This document shows positions 54,154 through 62,197 of a DNA stretch of 64,000 nt, piece by piece (position 1 is the first letter of the stretch; the number at the start of each line of letters is the position of its first letter). The DNA is taken from positions 1 through 64,000 of the forward strand of contig NZ_JGZI01000008.1 of the NCBI RefSeq assembly GCF_000741705.1. The letters run 5' to 3'. Below the pieces are notes generated by a model. The model worked only from the letters and a program-made list of their open reading frames with translations, made no database searches and was not told where the DNA came from. Origin of the DNA: Bifidobacterium psychraerophilum (GTDB lineage: Bacteria; Actinomycetota; Actinomycetes; Actinomycetales; Bifidobacteriaceae). The translations under genes and the position numbers were made by a program.

Positions 54154-56223
54154 ATGAGCGATGTGAGCGTATTGAATCTGTCTCCGGGGCAACAGGTCGG
54201 CGGCTATACGCTTGTGGCCCGCCTGGGGGGCGGTGCCATGGGCTCGGTCTGGCGCGTGCAGGACGACGGCGGTCAGGAGTATGCGATGAAGATACTCCGC
54301 GACTCCTTAAGCGACCAGGAGGGCGATTCGGATGCCGACGACCCCACCAGCCCGCAGATACGGGAAAGGGTCAACGCACGCGAGCGCCTGCGCAGGGAGG
54401 CGCTGGCACTGCGAAAGATCGACCATCCGGGCGTATGCAACATCGTTGATATGGAACTCGACGACGCCCTGGCCTTCATCGTCACCGAACTGATCGAGGG
54501 GAAGACCCTTCGCGACGATGTGGCCAGCAATGGCAGATATGTCGGTGATGATCTTGAACGCCTGTCCCGCAAGCTCATTGATGCCGTGCGTGCGGTGCAT
54601 GCGGCCGGCATCGTGCACAGGGACATCAAACCCACCAACGTCATGATCGCCTCGCGTGGTCCCGTGCTGGTCGATTTCGGAATCGCCATGGGCGCGGGGG
54701 AAAGCCATGTGACCCGCACCGGACTGGTTATGGGCACCCCGGGCTTCATAGCCCCCGAGATCATTGATGGCGAGGAATCCGATGATGATGCCGACTGGTG
54801 GAGCACCGCGGCGGTTCTGGGATTCGCCGCCACCGGCAAGGCGGTTTTCGGCACGAAACCGATGATGGCCGTCCTTGAACGAGCCGCTTCGGGGAATGCC
54901 GATCTCAGTGGTCTGCCGACCGGCACCCTCGCCGCATTCCGCAAAGCCCTGAACCCGAAGCGCAGCGAACGGTGCTCACCCGATGAGCTGCTGCATGCCA
55001 TCGCTCTTGACGCGATGATTCCGGAACTCTGGCTGCCCCAGGCGACAGCCATGTCTCCGGGAGGAAAACCGCTGGAGGGTACGTCAGCGCAGGAAGATCC
55101 CCAGATCGCACAGGCTCAGCCCTCTTCGGAGGTGGTGCGCCCTTTTGGCAACGCCTCTTCAGGCACTGAAACGATGCCTGCTTTGACGGGCAACACAGCA
55201 CTTCTGCATCTGGGAGCCGACGACGGGGAAGACGGCACGCAGGTGATGCGACCCGATGCCGATCCGAGCAATCCGCGCAGCCTTTGGCGTGATGCCGCCG
55301 ACATCGGCACGGGGGACGATGAAGCCGAGGAGACCCGGATATTCGACCCTCCAACCACGGCGATCGACGAGGTCATGCCCGACCAGACGGCGTTGCTCCG
55401 GGCCGTGCAGGTGGAGGACCGGCCTCAGGCTCCGGAAACCATCGTCTACCCGGTGCCTGAGGCGGCCCCGCAGAGTCTGGCGCCACCACAGCCGTATCCC
55501 GGAGAGCCCGAACCACCGCAAGCACGTTCGCTCGGCGAGGTGCTATCCACTTACCGTGCCCAAGGAGGTGTCGTTATCTTCGGGATCGCGGCACTGCTGG
55601 CGGTGATCGCCATGTCGCTGCCCACCGTGAGCGCCATCATCGCCGGCATGACCCTGTGGGCTCTGTTCACCCAGGGTCTGGTGGCCGAATCCCGTCTGAA
55701 TCGGCAGTCCCGTCGCGACGGGGCATACAAGAGGTCCGATGGTGCGCTGAGCCTGACCGCACTGCCTTGGTATCTGGTCAAAAGCCTGCTGCTGGTGCTG
55801 CCCCGGCTGCTGATCTCCCTACTGCTGGTGGTCATCATCGCGACGTGCGTGGCGATTCTGTGGGACCTGCCGGATATGACCGGATCATTCGCCGCATTCG
55901 GCATACAGATTCATATACCACTGATCGGCGGTGTTCCCTTCGGCATATCCGGCATCACCTTGGGTGTGGCTCTGGTGGCCGGCTGGCTGGTCTGCGCGGT
56001 CGGACCGGCCTCGCAGACACTGCGGGTCGGAGCAGGAAGACTCTTGAACTCCTACCAAGACGTTTTCAATGCCGACGGCGAGGATCAGCAAAGCCGCGAG
56101 TCCCGGAACAGGCGACGCCTCACGCTCGCGATTATCTGGGGTGCCATGCTGGTGGCGGCTTTGGTCGTCGCGGCAAGCAAACAGTCAATAGATTGGGCGC
56201 CGGTCCCACTGCTGGAACAATAG
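54154..56223 (+). CDS. Membrane-anchored Ser/Thr protein kinase (PknB type)
   Basis: 689 residues from the ATG at 54154; the open frame begins 88 codons earlier without kinase similarity. The kinase domain occupies about 18-290: glycine loop LGGGAMGSV (24-32), ATP-binding Lys46 in YAMKIL, HRDIKPTNV catalytic loop, VDFGIAMG, GTPGFIAPEI activation segment end. A Pro/Asp/Glu-rich linker of about 130 residues follows, then four to six hydrophobic helices at the C-terminus (from GGVVIFGIAALLAVIAMSLP to LTLAIIWGAMLVAALVVAAS). Having several C-terminal helices rather than one PASTA-bearing segment is unusual. The gene may be co-transcribed with the DsbA-like gene 80 bases downstream. Confidence 0.9.
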   Translation: MSDVSVLNLSPGQQVGGYTLVARLGGGAMGSVWRVQDDGGQEYAMKILRDSLSDQEGDSDADDPTSPQIRERVNARERLRREALALRKIDHPGVCNIVDMELDDALAFIVTELIEGKTLRDDVASNGRYVGDDLERLSRKLIDAVRAVHAAGIVHRDIKPTNVMIASRGPVLVDFGIAMGAGESHVTRTGLVMGTPGFIAPEIIDGEESDDDADWWSTAAVLGFAATGKAVFGTKPMMAVLERAASGNADLSGLPTGTLAAFRKALNPKRSERCSPDELLHAIALDAMIPELWLPQATAMSPGGKPLEGTSAQEDPQIAQAQPSSEVVRPFGNASSGTETMPALTGNTALLHLGADDGEDGTQVMRPDADPSNPRSLWRDAADIGTGDDEAEETRIFDPPTTAIDEVMPDQTALLRAVQVEDRPQAPETIVYPVPEAAPQSLAPPQPYPGEPEPPQARSLGEVLSTYRAQGGVVIFGIAALLAVIAMSLPTVSAIIAGMTLWALFTQGLVAESRLNRQSRRDGAYKRSDGALSLTALPWYLVKSLLLVLPRLLISLLLVVIIATCVAILWDLPDMTGSFAAFGIQIHIPLIGGVPFGISGITLGVALVAGWLVCAVGPASQTLRVGAGRLLNSYQDVFNADGEDQQSRESRNRRRLTLAIIWGAMLVAALVVAASKQSIDWAPVPLLEQ

Positions 56224-56303
56224 CTGCGAGCTGAGAGGATTCCCTAGCAGCCCATGATATGGATACACTTACATTTGTGCCGGATTCTTCGAAAGGACCG
56301 TTA

Positions 56304-57272
56304 ATGTCTCAGAACGCGAAAAAGGGCCCAAGCCAGCAGGAAAGCGGCAAACGGTCCGCCCGCGAACGGCGTAAGGCCGCGGAACTCGCTGAACAGCAAG
56401 CTCAACAGGCGAGACTTGCCAAAGAACACAAGCAACAGACGCTCATCGGTCTCATCGTGGTCATCGTGGTGGTGGCCCTGGTCGCCGTCGCGGGATTCGC
56501 CATCTGGCGCGCTACGCGACCGGTCAGCACCGCGGATGCCGAGAAGGCGTACGAGACCGTGCAATCAGTCAAAACCAAGCCCGCGGATGCCAACAGTAAG
56601 GGCGGCTTCCTGATCTCCAAGGACGGTCTGAACAAGAAGATCGCCGATGTGCCCACCGTCGAGGAATACATGGACTTCCTCTGCCCGGGATGCGGTTCCT
56701 TCAACCGCTCCGTGGACGAGTCCCTGCAGAAGATGGTCGCGGCCGGGCAGATCAACCTCGTGGTGTACCCCAACGCCTTCCTCGACAGCCTCTCCACCGA
56801 CGAATACTCGACCAGGGCCGCAAGCGCCGCTGCGTACATCGCGCAGAACGATCCCGACCATCTGCTTGCATTCATCGCGGACATGTTCGCCGAGGATTTC
56901 CAGCCAAGCGAATCAAACTACAAGGCCGTCAGCGATGAACAGATCCAACAGGTGGCGATAAAGGCCGGCGTCAGTGAATCCGTTGCCAAGAAATCCACGG
57001 ATGGCACGTACAAGACCTGGATCTCCAAGGTCTCGGCATACTCCCCCCTGCGCCAGGAACTCTGGAATGTTTCGGGCAGCAACAAGGGACAGATGACCAC
57101 GCCTACGGTGCGCATCAACGACAATTATTGGGATATGAACAGCGTCAGTTCCTCCGGTCTTGACACCGCCTCGGCGCTGCTCAAGGCTTTGGGAATCTCA
57201 TCATCGGATGTCGGTCAGGAAGGCGTCCTTCCTTCGATCGGTGCATCCGGCAAGCCGGTATCCCTGAGCTGA
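56304..57272 (+). CDS. DsbA-like thioredoxin-fold membrane protein (CPGC active site)
   Basis: 322 residues from the ATG at 56304, preceded by GAAAGGA; the longer frame adds 15 codons. The first 45 residues are Lys/Arg/Gln-rich and probably cytoplasmic with a helical or coiled character. One transmembrane helix spans about 46-68 (LIGLIVVIVVVALVAVAGFAIW). The thioredoxin-fold part outside carries the CPGC motif at 127-130 and a TTPTVRIND cis-Pro segment. Such proteins introduce or shuffle disulphides in exported proteins. It follows the kinase gene, and a strong hairpin follows it. Confidence 0.88.
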   Translation: MSQNAKKGPSQQESGKRSARERRKAAELAEQQAQQARLAKEHKQQTLIGLIVVIVVVALVAVAGFAIWRATRPVSTADAEKAYETVQSVKTKPADANSKGGFLISKDGLNKKIADVPTVEEYMDFLCPGCGSFNRSVDESLQKMVAAGQINLVVYPNAFLDSLSTDEYSTRAASAAAYIAQNDPDHLLAFIADMFAEDFQPSESNYKAVSDEQIQQVAIKAGVSESVAKKSTDGTYKTWISKVSAYSPLRQELWNVSGSNKGQMTTPTVRINDNYWDMNSVSSSGLDTASALLKALGISSSDVGQEGVLPSIGASGKPVSLS

Positions 57273-57303
57273 CCGTCCTTCGCCGACCGTCGCGAACACC
57301 TGT

Positions 57304-57351
57304 TTCGACCCGCGCAAGCCGCTATTCACCGCTTCGGCTGCGCGGGTCGAA
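57304..57351. terminator. Hairpin after the DsbA-like gene
   Basis: Stem of 17 pairs with a one-base bulge: TTCGACCCGCGC then AGCCG on the 5' side, CGGCT then GCGCGGGTCGAA on the 3' side, loop 13 nt. It lies 32 bases past the stop and before the tRNA-Thr gene. No T-run. Confidence 0.7.
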
Positions 57352-57424
57352 GCATTCAATGGGTACTGCTATGCTTATCACTTGTCCGTTCAGCGAGTGC
57401 GCATGACGCCGATGAATGGGACAG

Positions 57425-57498
57425 GCCTCCTTAGCTCAGCTGGCCAGAGCAGCCGCCTTGTAAGCGGCAGGTCGTCAGTTCGACTCTGACAGGAGGCT
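57425..57498 (+). tRNA. tRNA-Thr (anticodon TGT)
   Basis: 74 nt, all arms present: acceptor GCCTCCT paired with AGGAGGC, D-arm GCTC/GAGC, anticodon stem GCCGC/GCGGC with loop CTTGTAA (anticodon TGT), 5-nt variable loop, T-arm GTCAG/CTGAC with TTCGACT. Discriminator is T (U73), as in many bacterial tRNA-Thr. The CCA end is not encoded, consistent with the CCA-adding enzyme gene at 62198. A TATGCT box lies just upstream, near 57370. Confidence 0.97.
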
Positions 57499-57620
57499 CC
57501 TTTACTGTTCAGGGCTTTCTTCCCCCTCATATTCACTGAATTCCATCACGTTGCTGATGCCCCCTCCTCATCCGGATTCCATATCCCGACCCCTGATCGG
57601 CCGCATATCGCGATACGGAA

Positions 57621-57659
57621 CACACACTGTTGGATTTTATACAGTATGTGCAGTATGAT
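57621..57659 (+). promoter_or_regulatory. Promoter with overlapping inverted repeat in front of the candidate small RNA
   Basis: A TTGGAT box at 57630-57635 and TATGAT box at 57654-57659 are separated by 18 bases. Arms CACACACTGT (57621-57630) and ACAGTATGTG (57641-57650) match in nine of ten pairs with a 10-base spacer and cover the -35. CAGTATG is repeated at 57642 and 57651. This looks like a repressor-controlled promoter for the RNA that follows. Confidence 0.55.
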
Positions 57660-57662
57660 GGT

Positions 57663-57826
57663 AGATGGTTGCTGGGGAACATCACCATCTGTTTCTTGAG
57701 TAAGCAAACGGAAGCCCTTCCCCCAAACAATGGCTTCCGTAGGGATGAACCGAGCTTCCCCCAACCTGCTTGGTTCATCCTCTGGGGGGCGGGAGCATCC
57801 CCTTCAATCCCGCCCCCCCTTTTTTT
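57663..57826 (+). ncRNA. Candidate small regulatory RNA with C-rich loops
   Basis: Hairpin 1: AGATGGT/ACCATCT at 57663-57669 and 57684-57690, with a loop containing TGGGGAAC. Hairpin 2: 9-bp perfect stem at 57708-57716/57732-57740, loop containing CTTCCCCCAA. Hairpin 3: 13-bp stem with one G-U at 57743-57755/57768-57780, loop with TTCCCCCAA after a stem-closing C (same decamer as hairpin 2). Hairpin 4 is the terminator. Open frames here are short and without family similarity. Hairpin 1's loop (GGGGAA) can pair with the C-rich loops, so the fold may switch or kiss. The 5' end is uncertain: if the -10 at 57654 is right, transcription starts near 57666. An attenuator of the downstream gene is a weaker alternative because a terminator and over 200 bases separate them. 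Confidence 0.6.
57784..57826 (+). terminator. Strong intrinsic terminator of the candidate small RNA
   Basis: Perfect 11-bp arms GGGGGGCGGGA (57784-57794) and TCCCGCCCCCC (57808-57818), 13-nt loop, followed by C and seven T (57820-57826), then C and TTT. It is the most canonical intrinsic terminator in the window on the plus strand and has no protein gene upstream. A TATACT box at 57929-57934 probably starts transcription of the next gene. Confidence 0.9.
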
Positions 57827-58031
57827 CTTTACCGGGAACGCGCTCCACTTCGGTGCGCTGACAGTGGCACGGCACGTTCATCATCATGCTCCGGGGCTGT
57901 CGGGTCCAATTGTGGAAGTTTCTTCGCCTATACTCGCAGAACGTTCCGTCGAGGGCCGTGAACAGCTACAATCGCAACAGTTAGGGTGCACCGGGTAGAT
58001 CACACCGGGGCATGAGGGAGGAGCTGGGCGA

Positions 58032-59474
58032 ATGGCTAAACGCTGGACACCTGATCGTTTTGTCACACGACGACGCGTCAGGGTCGTGGCATGCGCAGCC
58101 ATCGTCGCCCTGTCGTCCATGCTGTCCTTCGGCATCGCAGCCCGCAAGGCGGTTGCTCTGACCGTGAACGGCGAGACCAGAACCGTGCAGACCTATGCGA
58201 TGAGCGTTGACCGTCTGTTGGAACAGCAGGGTGTGGATGTCAAAACCCACGATTTCGTTGATTCCTCCTCGGGCGACATGCTGACGAACCACGCAGTGGT
58301 GACGGTTCGCAGCGCCTATCAGACCACGATCAATATCGACGGCACCGAGGTCCCGTTCTGGACGGTTGCGACCAGCGCGGAGCAGCTGCTTGGTTTCTTC
58401 GAACAAAACGAACACGCGGCCGCAAAGGTCACCGTCGATATCAAGAATGTATACAACCAGCTGACCGGTGGCATGGTGATCAACCGTTCAGGGCCGGTCA
58501 CGGTGATTGCCGACGGCAAGTCTTCGGTTGCGCCTGATGGCAAGCTTCCTGCGGCATCCATACTCGACTCCAAAGGTATTGTGCTTGGCAAAAAGGATCG
58601 TGTGAGCATCGAGACCGATGGTGGTGCGACGGTGCTTCGGGTGAAGCGCGTCACGGAGAGCCAGACCACCAAAACCGTGGCCACGGCGCATGGCACGCAG
58701 ACGGTTGTGGACGAATCCCTCGCCCCCGGGGCCACTGTTATCCGGCAGGAGGGCCGGGACGGGGAGGACAGGCAGACCTACAACACCACCTTCGTCGATG
58801 GTGTGGCGGAAAGCTCCACCCTCATCAAATCGGAAACGGTCAGCGTCCCATTGGACACGATCGTGGCTGTTGGCCCTGCCGAGACCTCATCAAGCCCATC
58901 CGATGAGGACAGCAGTTCGCAATCCTCATCGCCTTCGCAGAGCGAAAGCCCGTCATCTTCGAGTTCATCCGCCACACCAAGCGCAACTTCGAGCTCCGCA
59001 AGTCCATCCGCGACTCCCAGCAAAACGGCTTCTTCAAGCACCGCCACCAGCACGCCCGCACCGACCAGGACACCGAGCAAAACCGCGACGAGCACGCCAA
59101 GCAAAAGCCAAAGCAGCTCCAGCAGCGGTTCCTCCTCCGGTTCTTCCGGTTCCTCCTCCGGCCGCTTGTGGCATCCGACCGTCGCCCAGGCTCAGACCTA
59201 TGCCGCTGGTGCCGCCGCGCAGCGTGGTTGGACCGGATCGCAGTGGACGGATCTGGTCTGGATCTGGAACAAGGAATCCGGATGGAGTTGGAGTGCCGAT
59301 AACCCCAGCTCGGATGCTTACGGCATCCCACAGGCCCTGCCGGGTTCGAAGATGGGAAGCGGCTGGCAGGATGACGGCGCTGTGCAGATAGATTGGGGAC
59401 TCGGCTATATAGCATCGCGCTATGGCAGTCCAAGCCAGGCCAAGGTCTGGTGGTTGAAATACAAGTGGTACTGA
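58032..59474 (+). CDS. Secreted Rpf-like cell-wall lytic protein with DUF348/G5 domains
   Basis: 480 residues, with GAGGGAGGAG before the ATG. A signal peptide or anchor lies at about 15-40. Then come DUF348-type repeats (ALTVNGETRTVQTYAMSVDRLL and two similar) and a G5 domain (KRVTESQTTKTVATAHGTQTV...) to about 285. A low-complexity Ser/Thr/Pro/Lys linker follows to about 375. The C-terminal domain (about 376-480) resembles transglycosylase-type peptidoglycan lytic domains: NKESGW with the likely catalytic Glu415, then YGIPQALPGSKM. This is the resuscitation-promoting-factor-like architecture of actinobacteria. It probably remodels peptidoglycan at growth resumption. It is followed by ksgA after ten bases. 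Confidence 0.88.
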   Translation: MAKRWTPDRFVTRRRVRVVACAAIVALSSMLSFGIAARKAVALTVNGETRTVQTYAMSVDRLLEQQGVDVKTHDFVDSSSGDMLTNHAVVTVRSAYQTTINIDGTEVPFWTVATSAEQLLGFFEQNEHAAAKVTVDIKNVYNQLTGGMVINRSGPVTVIADGKSSVAPDGKLPAASILDSKGIVLGKKDRVSIETDGGATVLRVKRVTESQTTKTVATAHGTQTVVDESLAPGATVIRQEGRDGEDRQTYNTTFVDGVAESSTLIKSETVSVPLDTIVAVGPAETSSSPSDEDSSSQSSSPSQSESPSSSSSSATPSATSSSASPSATPSKTASSSTATSTPAPTRTPSKTATSTPSKSQSSSSSGSSSGSSGSSSGRLWHPTVAQAQTYAAGAAAQRGWTGSQWTDLVWIWNKESGWSWSADNPSSDAYGIPQALPGSKMGSGWQDDGAVQIDWGLGYIASRYGSPSQAKVWWLKYKWY

Positions 59475-59484
59475 TCGGGAGCCA

Positions 59485-60360
59485 ATGACCCAACTAGATT
59501 CATCGACGACCCTGCTGGGCGCTTCGGATATTCGTCGTATCGCCGCGGAGGCAGGTATCAGCCCCACGAAAAAACTCGGGCAGAATTTTGTGATCGATCC
59601 GGGAACCGTCCGTCGCATCGTCCGTGAAGCGGGCATAGAGGCGGACGATCTGGTGCTCGAAGTGGGCCCTGGCCTCGGTTCCTTGACGCTGGGCATACTT
59701 GAATGCGATGCGGAACTGACCGCCGTCGAAATCGATCGATCCCTCGCCCGACGTCTGCCGCAGACCGTGGCCGCATACAGCGAGACCGGCGCTTCTCGGA
59801 TACACATCATCAATCAGGATGCGCTTGCCATCAAGCCGGCGGACCTTCCCGACGAGTATTCCGAACGCGATTTCACACTGGTGGCGAATCTCCCGTATAA
59901 CGTCGCCACACCCATCCTGCTGACCCTTCTGCAGCGCTTCAGCCATCTCGACCGCTTCCTCGTGATGGTTCAGAAGGAGGTCGCCGACCGACTGGTGGCT
60001 GCTCCCGGAAGCAAGATCTACGGCGCCCCCAGCGCCAAGATAGCCTGGTACGGCAAAGCGGCACCCGCGGGGCATATTGGACGCAACGTCTTCTGGCCGG
60101 CCCCCAATGTGGATTCCGCACTGGTCTCCTTTGAACGTCGACACCGTGAGGATCGCATAAGCGATCACAGGGATTCGGTCTTCGCACTCGTCGATGCGGC
60201 TTTCCAACAGCGCAGGAAGACGCTTCACGCCGCCTTGCGAGGGCGAATCGGTGACTATGCGTATCAGATATCCGGCATCGACCCCACACGAAGGGGCGAA
60301 ACCCTCACCATAGAGGAATTCCTGATGCTGGAGCAGGCCGCACGTCAGGAACAGGCGTGA
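59485..60360 (+). CDS. ksgA: 16S rRNA dimethyladenosine transferase (KsgA/RsmA)
   Basis: Methylates two adjacent adenosines near the 3' end of 16S rRNA with SAM. It has 291 residues. KKLGQNFVID (about 29-38), LEVGPGLGSLTLGIL (SAM motif I), VANLPYNVATPIL (catalytic NLPY), and FWPAPNVDSALVSFERR are family marks. It follows the rpf-like gene and its stop overlaps the ispE start (GTGA), so ksgA-ispE are translationally coupled, as in many actinobacteria. Confidence 0.95.
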   Translation: MTQLDSSTTLLGASDIRRIAAEAGISPTKKLGQNFVIDPGTVRRIVREAGIEADDLVLEVGPGLGSLTLGILECDAELTAVEIDRSLARRLPQTVAAYSETGASRIHIINQDALAIKPADLPDEYSERDFTLVANLPYNVATPILLTLLQRFSHLDRFLVMVQKEVADRLVAAPGSKIYGAPSAKIAWYGKAAPAGHIGRNVFWPAPNVDSALVSFERRHREDRISDHRDSVFALVDAAFQQRRKTLHAALRGRIGDYAYQISGIDPTRRGETLTIEEFLMLEQAARQEQA

Positions 60361-61400
60361 GTCCAAACAGGCAACAGACTCGACCATCCATGCCCGACCC
60401 CACTGCCGGGTTCCCGGCCTCGACCACCACGTCCTTGCCCGATGCGGCGAGCGTACGGATCGATTGCCCCGCAAAAACCAATATGATGCTGCGGGTCGGA
60501 CGGGAACGCACGGAGGCGGGCAACAGACACCGTCTGGAAACGCTGTACTGCGGCATCGGAGTCTACGACACCGTCACACTCCGGCCACGCAGACCCGGCA
60601 GCGGGTACACACTGACGCTGGAAGGTGAGCATCTCGGTGATCTGGCAGAGGCGGGAAGAGGCGCCGGCCCCGGCGGTGCCAAGCCGACGGTGGACCCTGC
60701 CCACGCCATTGAGAACCATGCCGTTCGGGCTCTGCTCGCCATGTCCGATGCATATGCGATCCCACCCGACATCGCGATAACCATATCGAAAGGCATTCCC
60801 GTCGGGGCCGGCCTGGGGGGTGGATCGGCGGATGCCGCCGGAACCTTGCTCGGCTTGAAACATATGTGGGGTCTGGCAGGTCCGACCTCCATCCTCGAGC
60901 CCATAGCGTCCCAACTCGGAGCGGATATGCCCTTCTGCCTGCACGGAGGTCTTGCCATCGGAACCGGCTTCGGGCAACGGCTGCGAATCGTGGAGGAATC
61001 GTCTGAGCTCGGGAACAAACTGAGAGCCGAAGGCTTTCTTGGTGAGACACTGGTAGGTGCTTACAGGACGCAACTGTCCACTGCTGAGGTTTATGGGGTG
61101 TTCGATCGCTTGGGTTCAGATCCCGGTGACGTCAACGATCTGCAGCGGGCGGCGTTGCAATTGCATCCGCGCTCGGGCGCGGCCATCGCTCTTGCGCTGT
61201 CGGCGGGTGCCACGCATGCCTTTGTCTCGGGTTCCGGCCCTTCCGTAATCGCCTGCGTGAAGGATGGGGATGTCTCTGCCGCCGTACAGGAGGCATGGCA
61301 TCGGCATGGTGCCGTGGACCGGAGCATCCGGGCGCTGAGCCCGGTGGGACCGGTGCTCCGGGCAGCCGGGGCGATTGCGAATGCCAGCGTCAGACAGTGA
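60357..61400 (+). CDS. ispE: 4-diphosphocytidyl-2-C-methyl-D-erythritol kinase
   Basis: GHMP kinase of the MEP isoprenoid pathway; phosphorylates CDP-methylerythritol with ATP. 347 residues from a GTG overlapping the ksgA stop; an in-frame ATG at 60390 could be the start since the first 35 residues are Pro/Ser/Thr-rich. Motifs: AKTNMMLRVG (in the place of the usual AKINLxL), GIPVGAGLGGGSADAAGTLLGL (ATP-binding), and FVSGSGPSVIAC. The Asn-Met-Met reading of the first motif is slightly unusual. Operon order ksgA-ispE is typical. Confidence 0.93.
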   Translation: MSPNRQQTRPSMPDPTAGFPASTTTSLPDAASVRIDCPAKTNMMLRVGRERTEAGNRHRLETLYCGIGVYDTVTLRPRRPGSGYTLTLEGEHLGDLAEAGRGAGPGGAKPTVDPAHAIENHAVRALLAMSDAYAIPPDIAITISKGIPVGAGLGGGSADAAGTLLGLKHMWGLAGPTSILEPIASQLGADMPFCLHGGLAIGTGFGQRLRIVEESSELGNKLRAEGFLGETLVGAYRTQLSTAEVYGVFDRLGSDPGDVNDLQRAALQLHPRSGAAIALALSAGATHAFVSGSGPSVIACVKDGDVSAAVQEAWHRHGAVDRSIRALSPVGPVLRAAGAIANASVRQ

Positions 61401-61439
61401 GGATAAGGTGTATTCAGAAAGATTGCGGAAGGTTGGAGT

Positions 61440-62060
61440 ATGACGAGTCCTGAGCCGTTCGACGAACGTGAGGCGCGCAGACAGTTTGTACGCAGGCGTC
61501 AGAAGCTGGTATTCACCATCGCCGTAGCGGCGCTGGTCATAGCCGTGGCGTTCAGCGCGCTCCTGATTTTGGGTGCGCTCGGGAAGACCTCGCAGAAAAC
61601 GGCCGCCCAGCTGCCGAACTATGGCGTCGAAGTGCCGTGCGCCCCGGCGAATTCCACCTATTCCAACCACCCGGACGTTGCGGTCCGTGTGCTGAACGGA
61701 ACCGATAAGTCCGGACTGGGCACCGCGGTGATGGAGGCGCTGAGCAATCGCGGATTCAGCATGAAGGGCAGCGGCGATTATCCCAGCACGGTTGAGGTGC
61801 AACGCACCGAGATCCTCTTCGGGAAAAACAACATCGCCAAGGCGTACACCGTGGCCGCGCAGTTCAACGACGCGATCATGAGGATGGACGACCGCAGCGA
61901 CCAGCTTGTGGATGTCGTCATCGGCTCCACATTCAATAATCTCAACACCGAGAAATCGATCACACCGGCAGGCAAGGCCATAACCTCGATCGAGGGCTGC
62001 AAGTCGGATGTCAGCACGATCAAGAACCTGCCCAAGGCCCCTCAACACGACGCGGTCTGA
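61440..62060 (+). CDS. LytR C-terminal domain membrane protein
   Basis: 206 residues. A short basic cytoplasmic head, one transmembrane helix (VFTIAVAALVIAVAFSALLILGAL, about 24-47), then an extracytoplasmic LytR_C domain (VRVLNGTDKSGLGTAVMEALSNRGF). It has paired cysteines at about 67 and 186. LytR_C proteins lack the catalytic LCP part and are often neighbours of cell-wall genes; function is not defined. It follows ispE by 39 bases with GGAAGG-type site upstream. Confidence 0.85.
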   Translation: MTSPEPFDEREARRQFVRRRQKLVFTIAVAALVIAVAFSALLILGALGKTSQKTAAQLPNYGVEVPCAPANSTYSNHPDVAVRVLNGTDKSGLGTAVMEALSNRGFSMKGSGDYPSTVEVQRTEILFGKNNIAKAYTVAAQFNDAIMRMDDRSDQLVDVVIGSTFNNLNTEKSITPAGKAITSIEGCKSDVSTIKNLPKAPQHDAV

Positions 62061-62110
62061 TCTCCCCAAACACGGATGTGGACGTGGGAGTGAATAAGCG
62101 AGCAGACAGC

Positions 62111-62148
62111 GTGATGCCCCGAAGCTAAGACTCAGTTCGGGGCATCAC
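62111..62148. terminator. 13-bp hairpin between convergent LytR_C and CCA transferase genes
   Basis: Perfect arms GTGATGCCCCGAA (62111-62123) and complement (62136-62148), 12-nt loop, in the gap between the two converging genes. Confidence 0.75.
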
Positions 62149-62197
62149 CTATATCCCGGCCCGCATCCATCCCGGTCCAGAATGCGGGGGAACCGCC

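Noticed and set aside
57533-57998. Small open frames on both strands over the candidate small RNA
   Set aside because: No ribosome site or family similarity, and they run through perfect stem-loops and a terminator.
57600-58031. ydaO/c-di-AMP riboswitch controlling the Rpf-like gene, known in some actinobacteria
   Set aside because: The conserved ydaO core is not visible and a strong terminator with a separate promoter follows.
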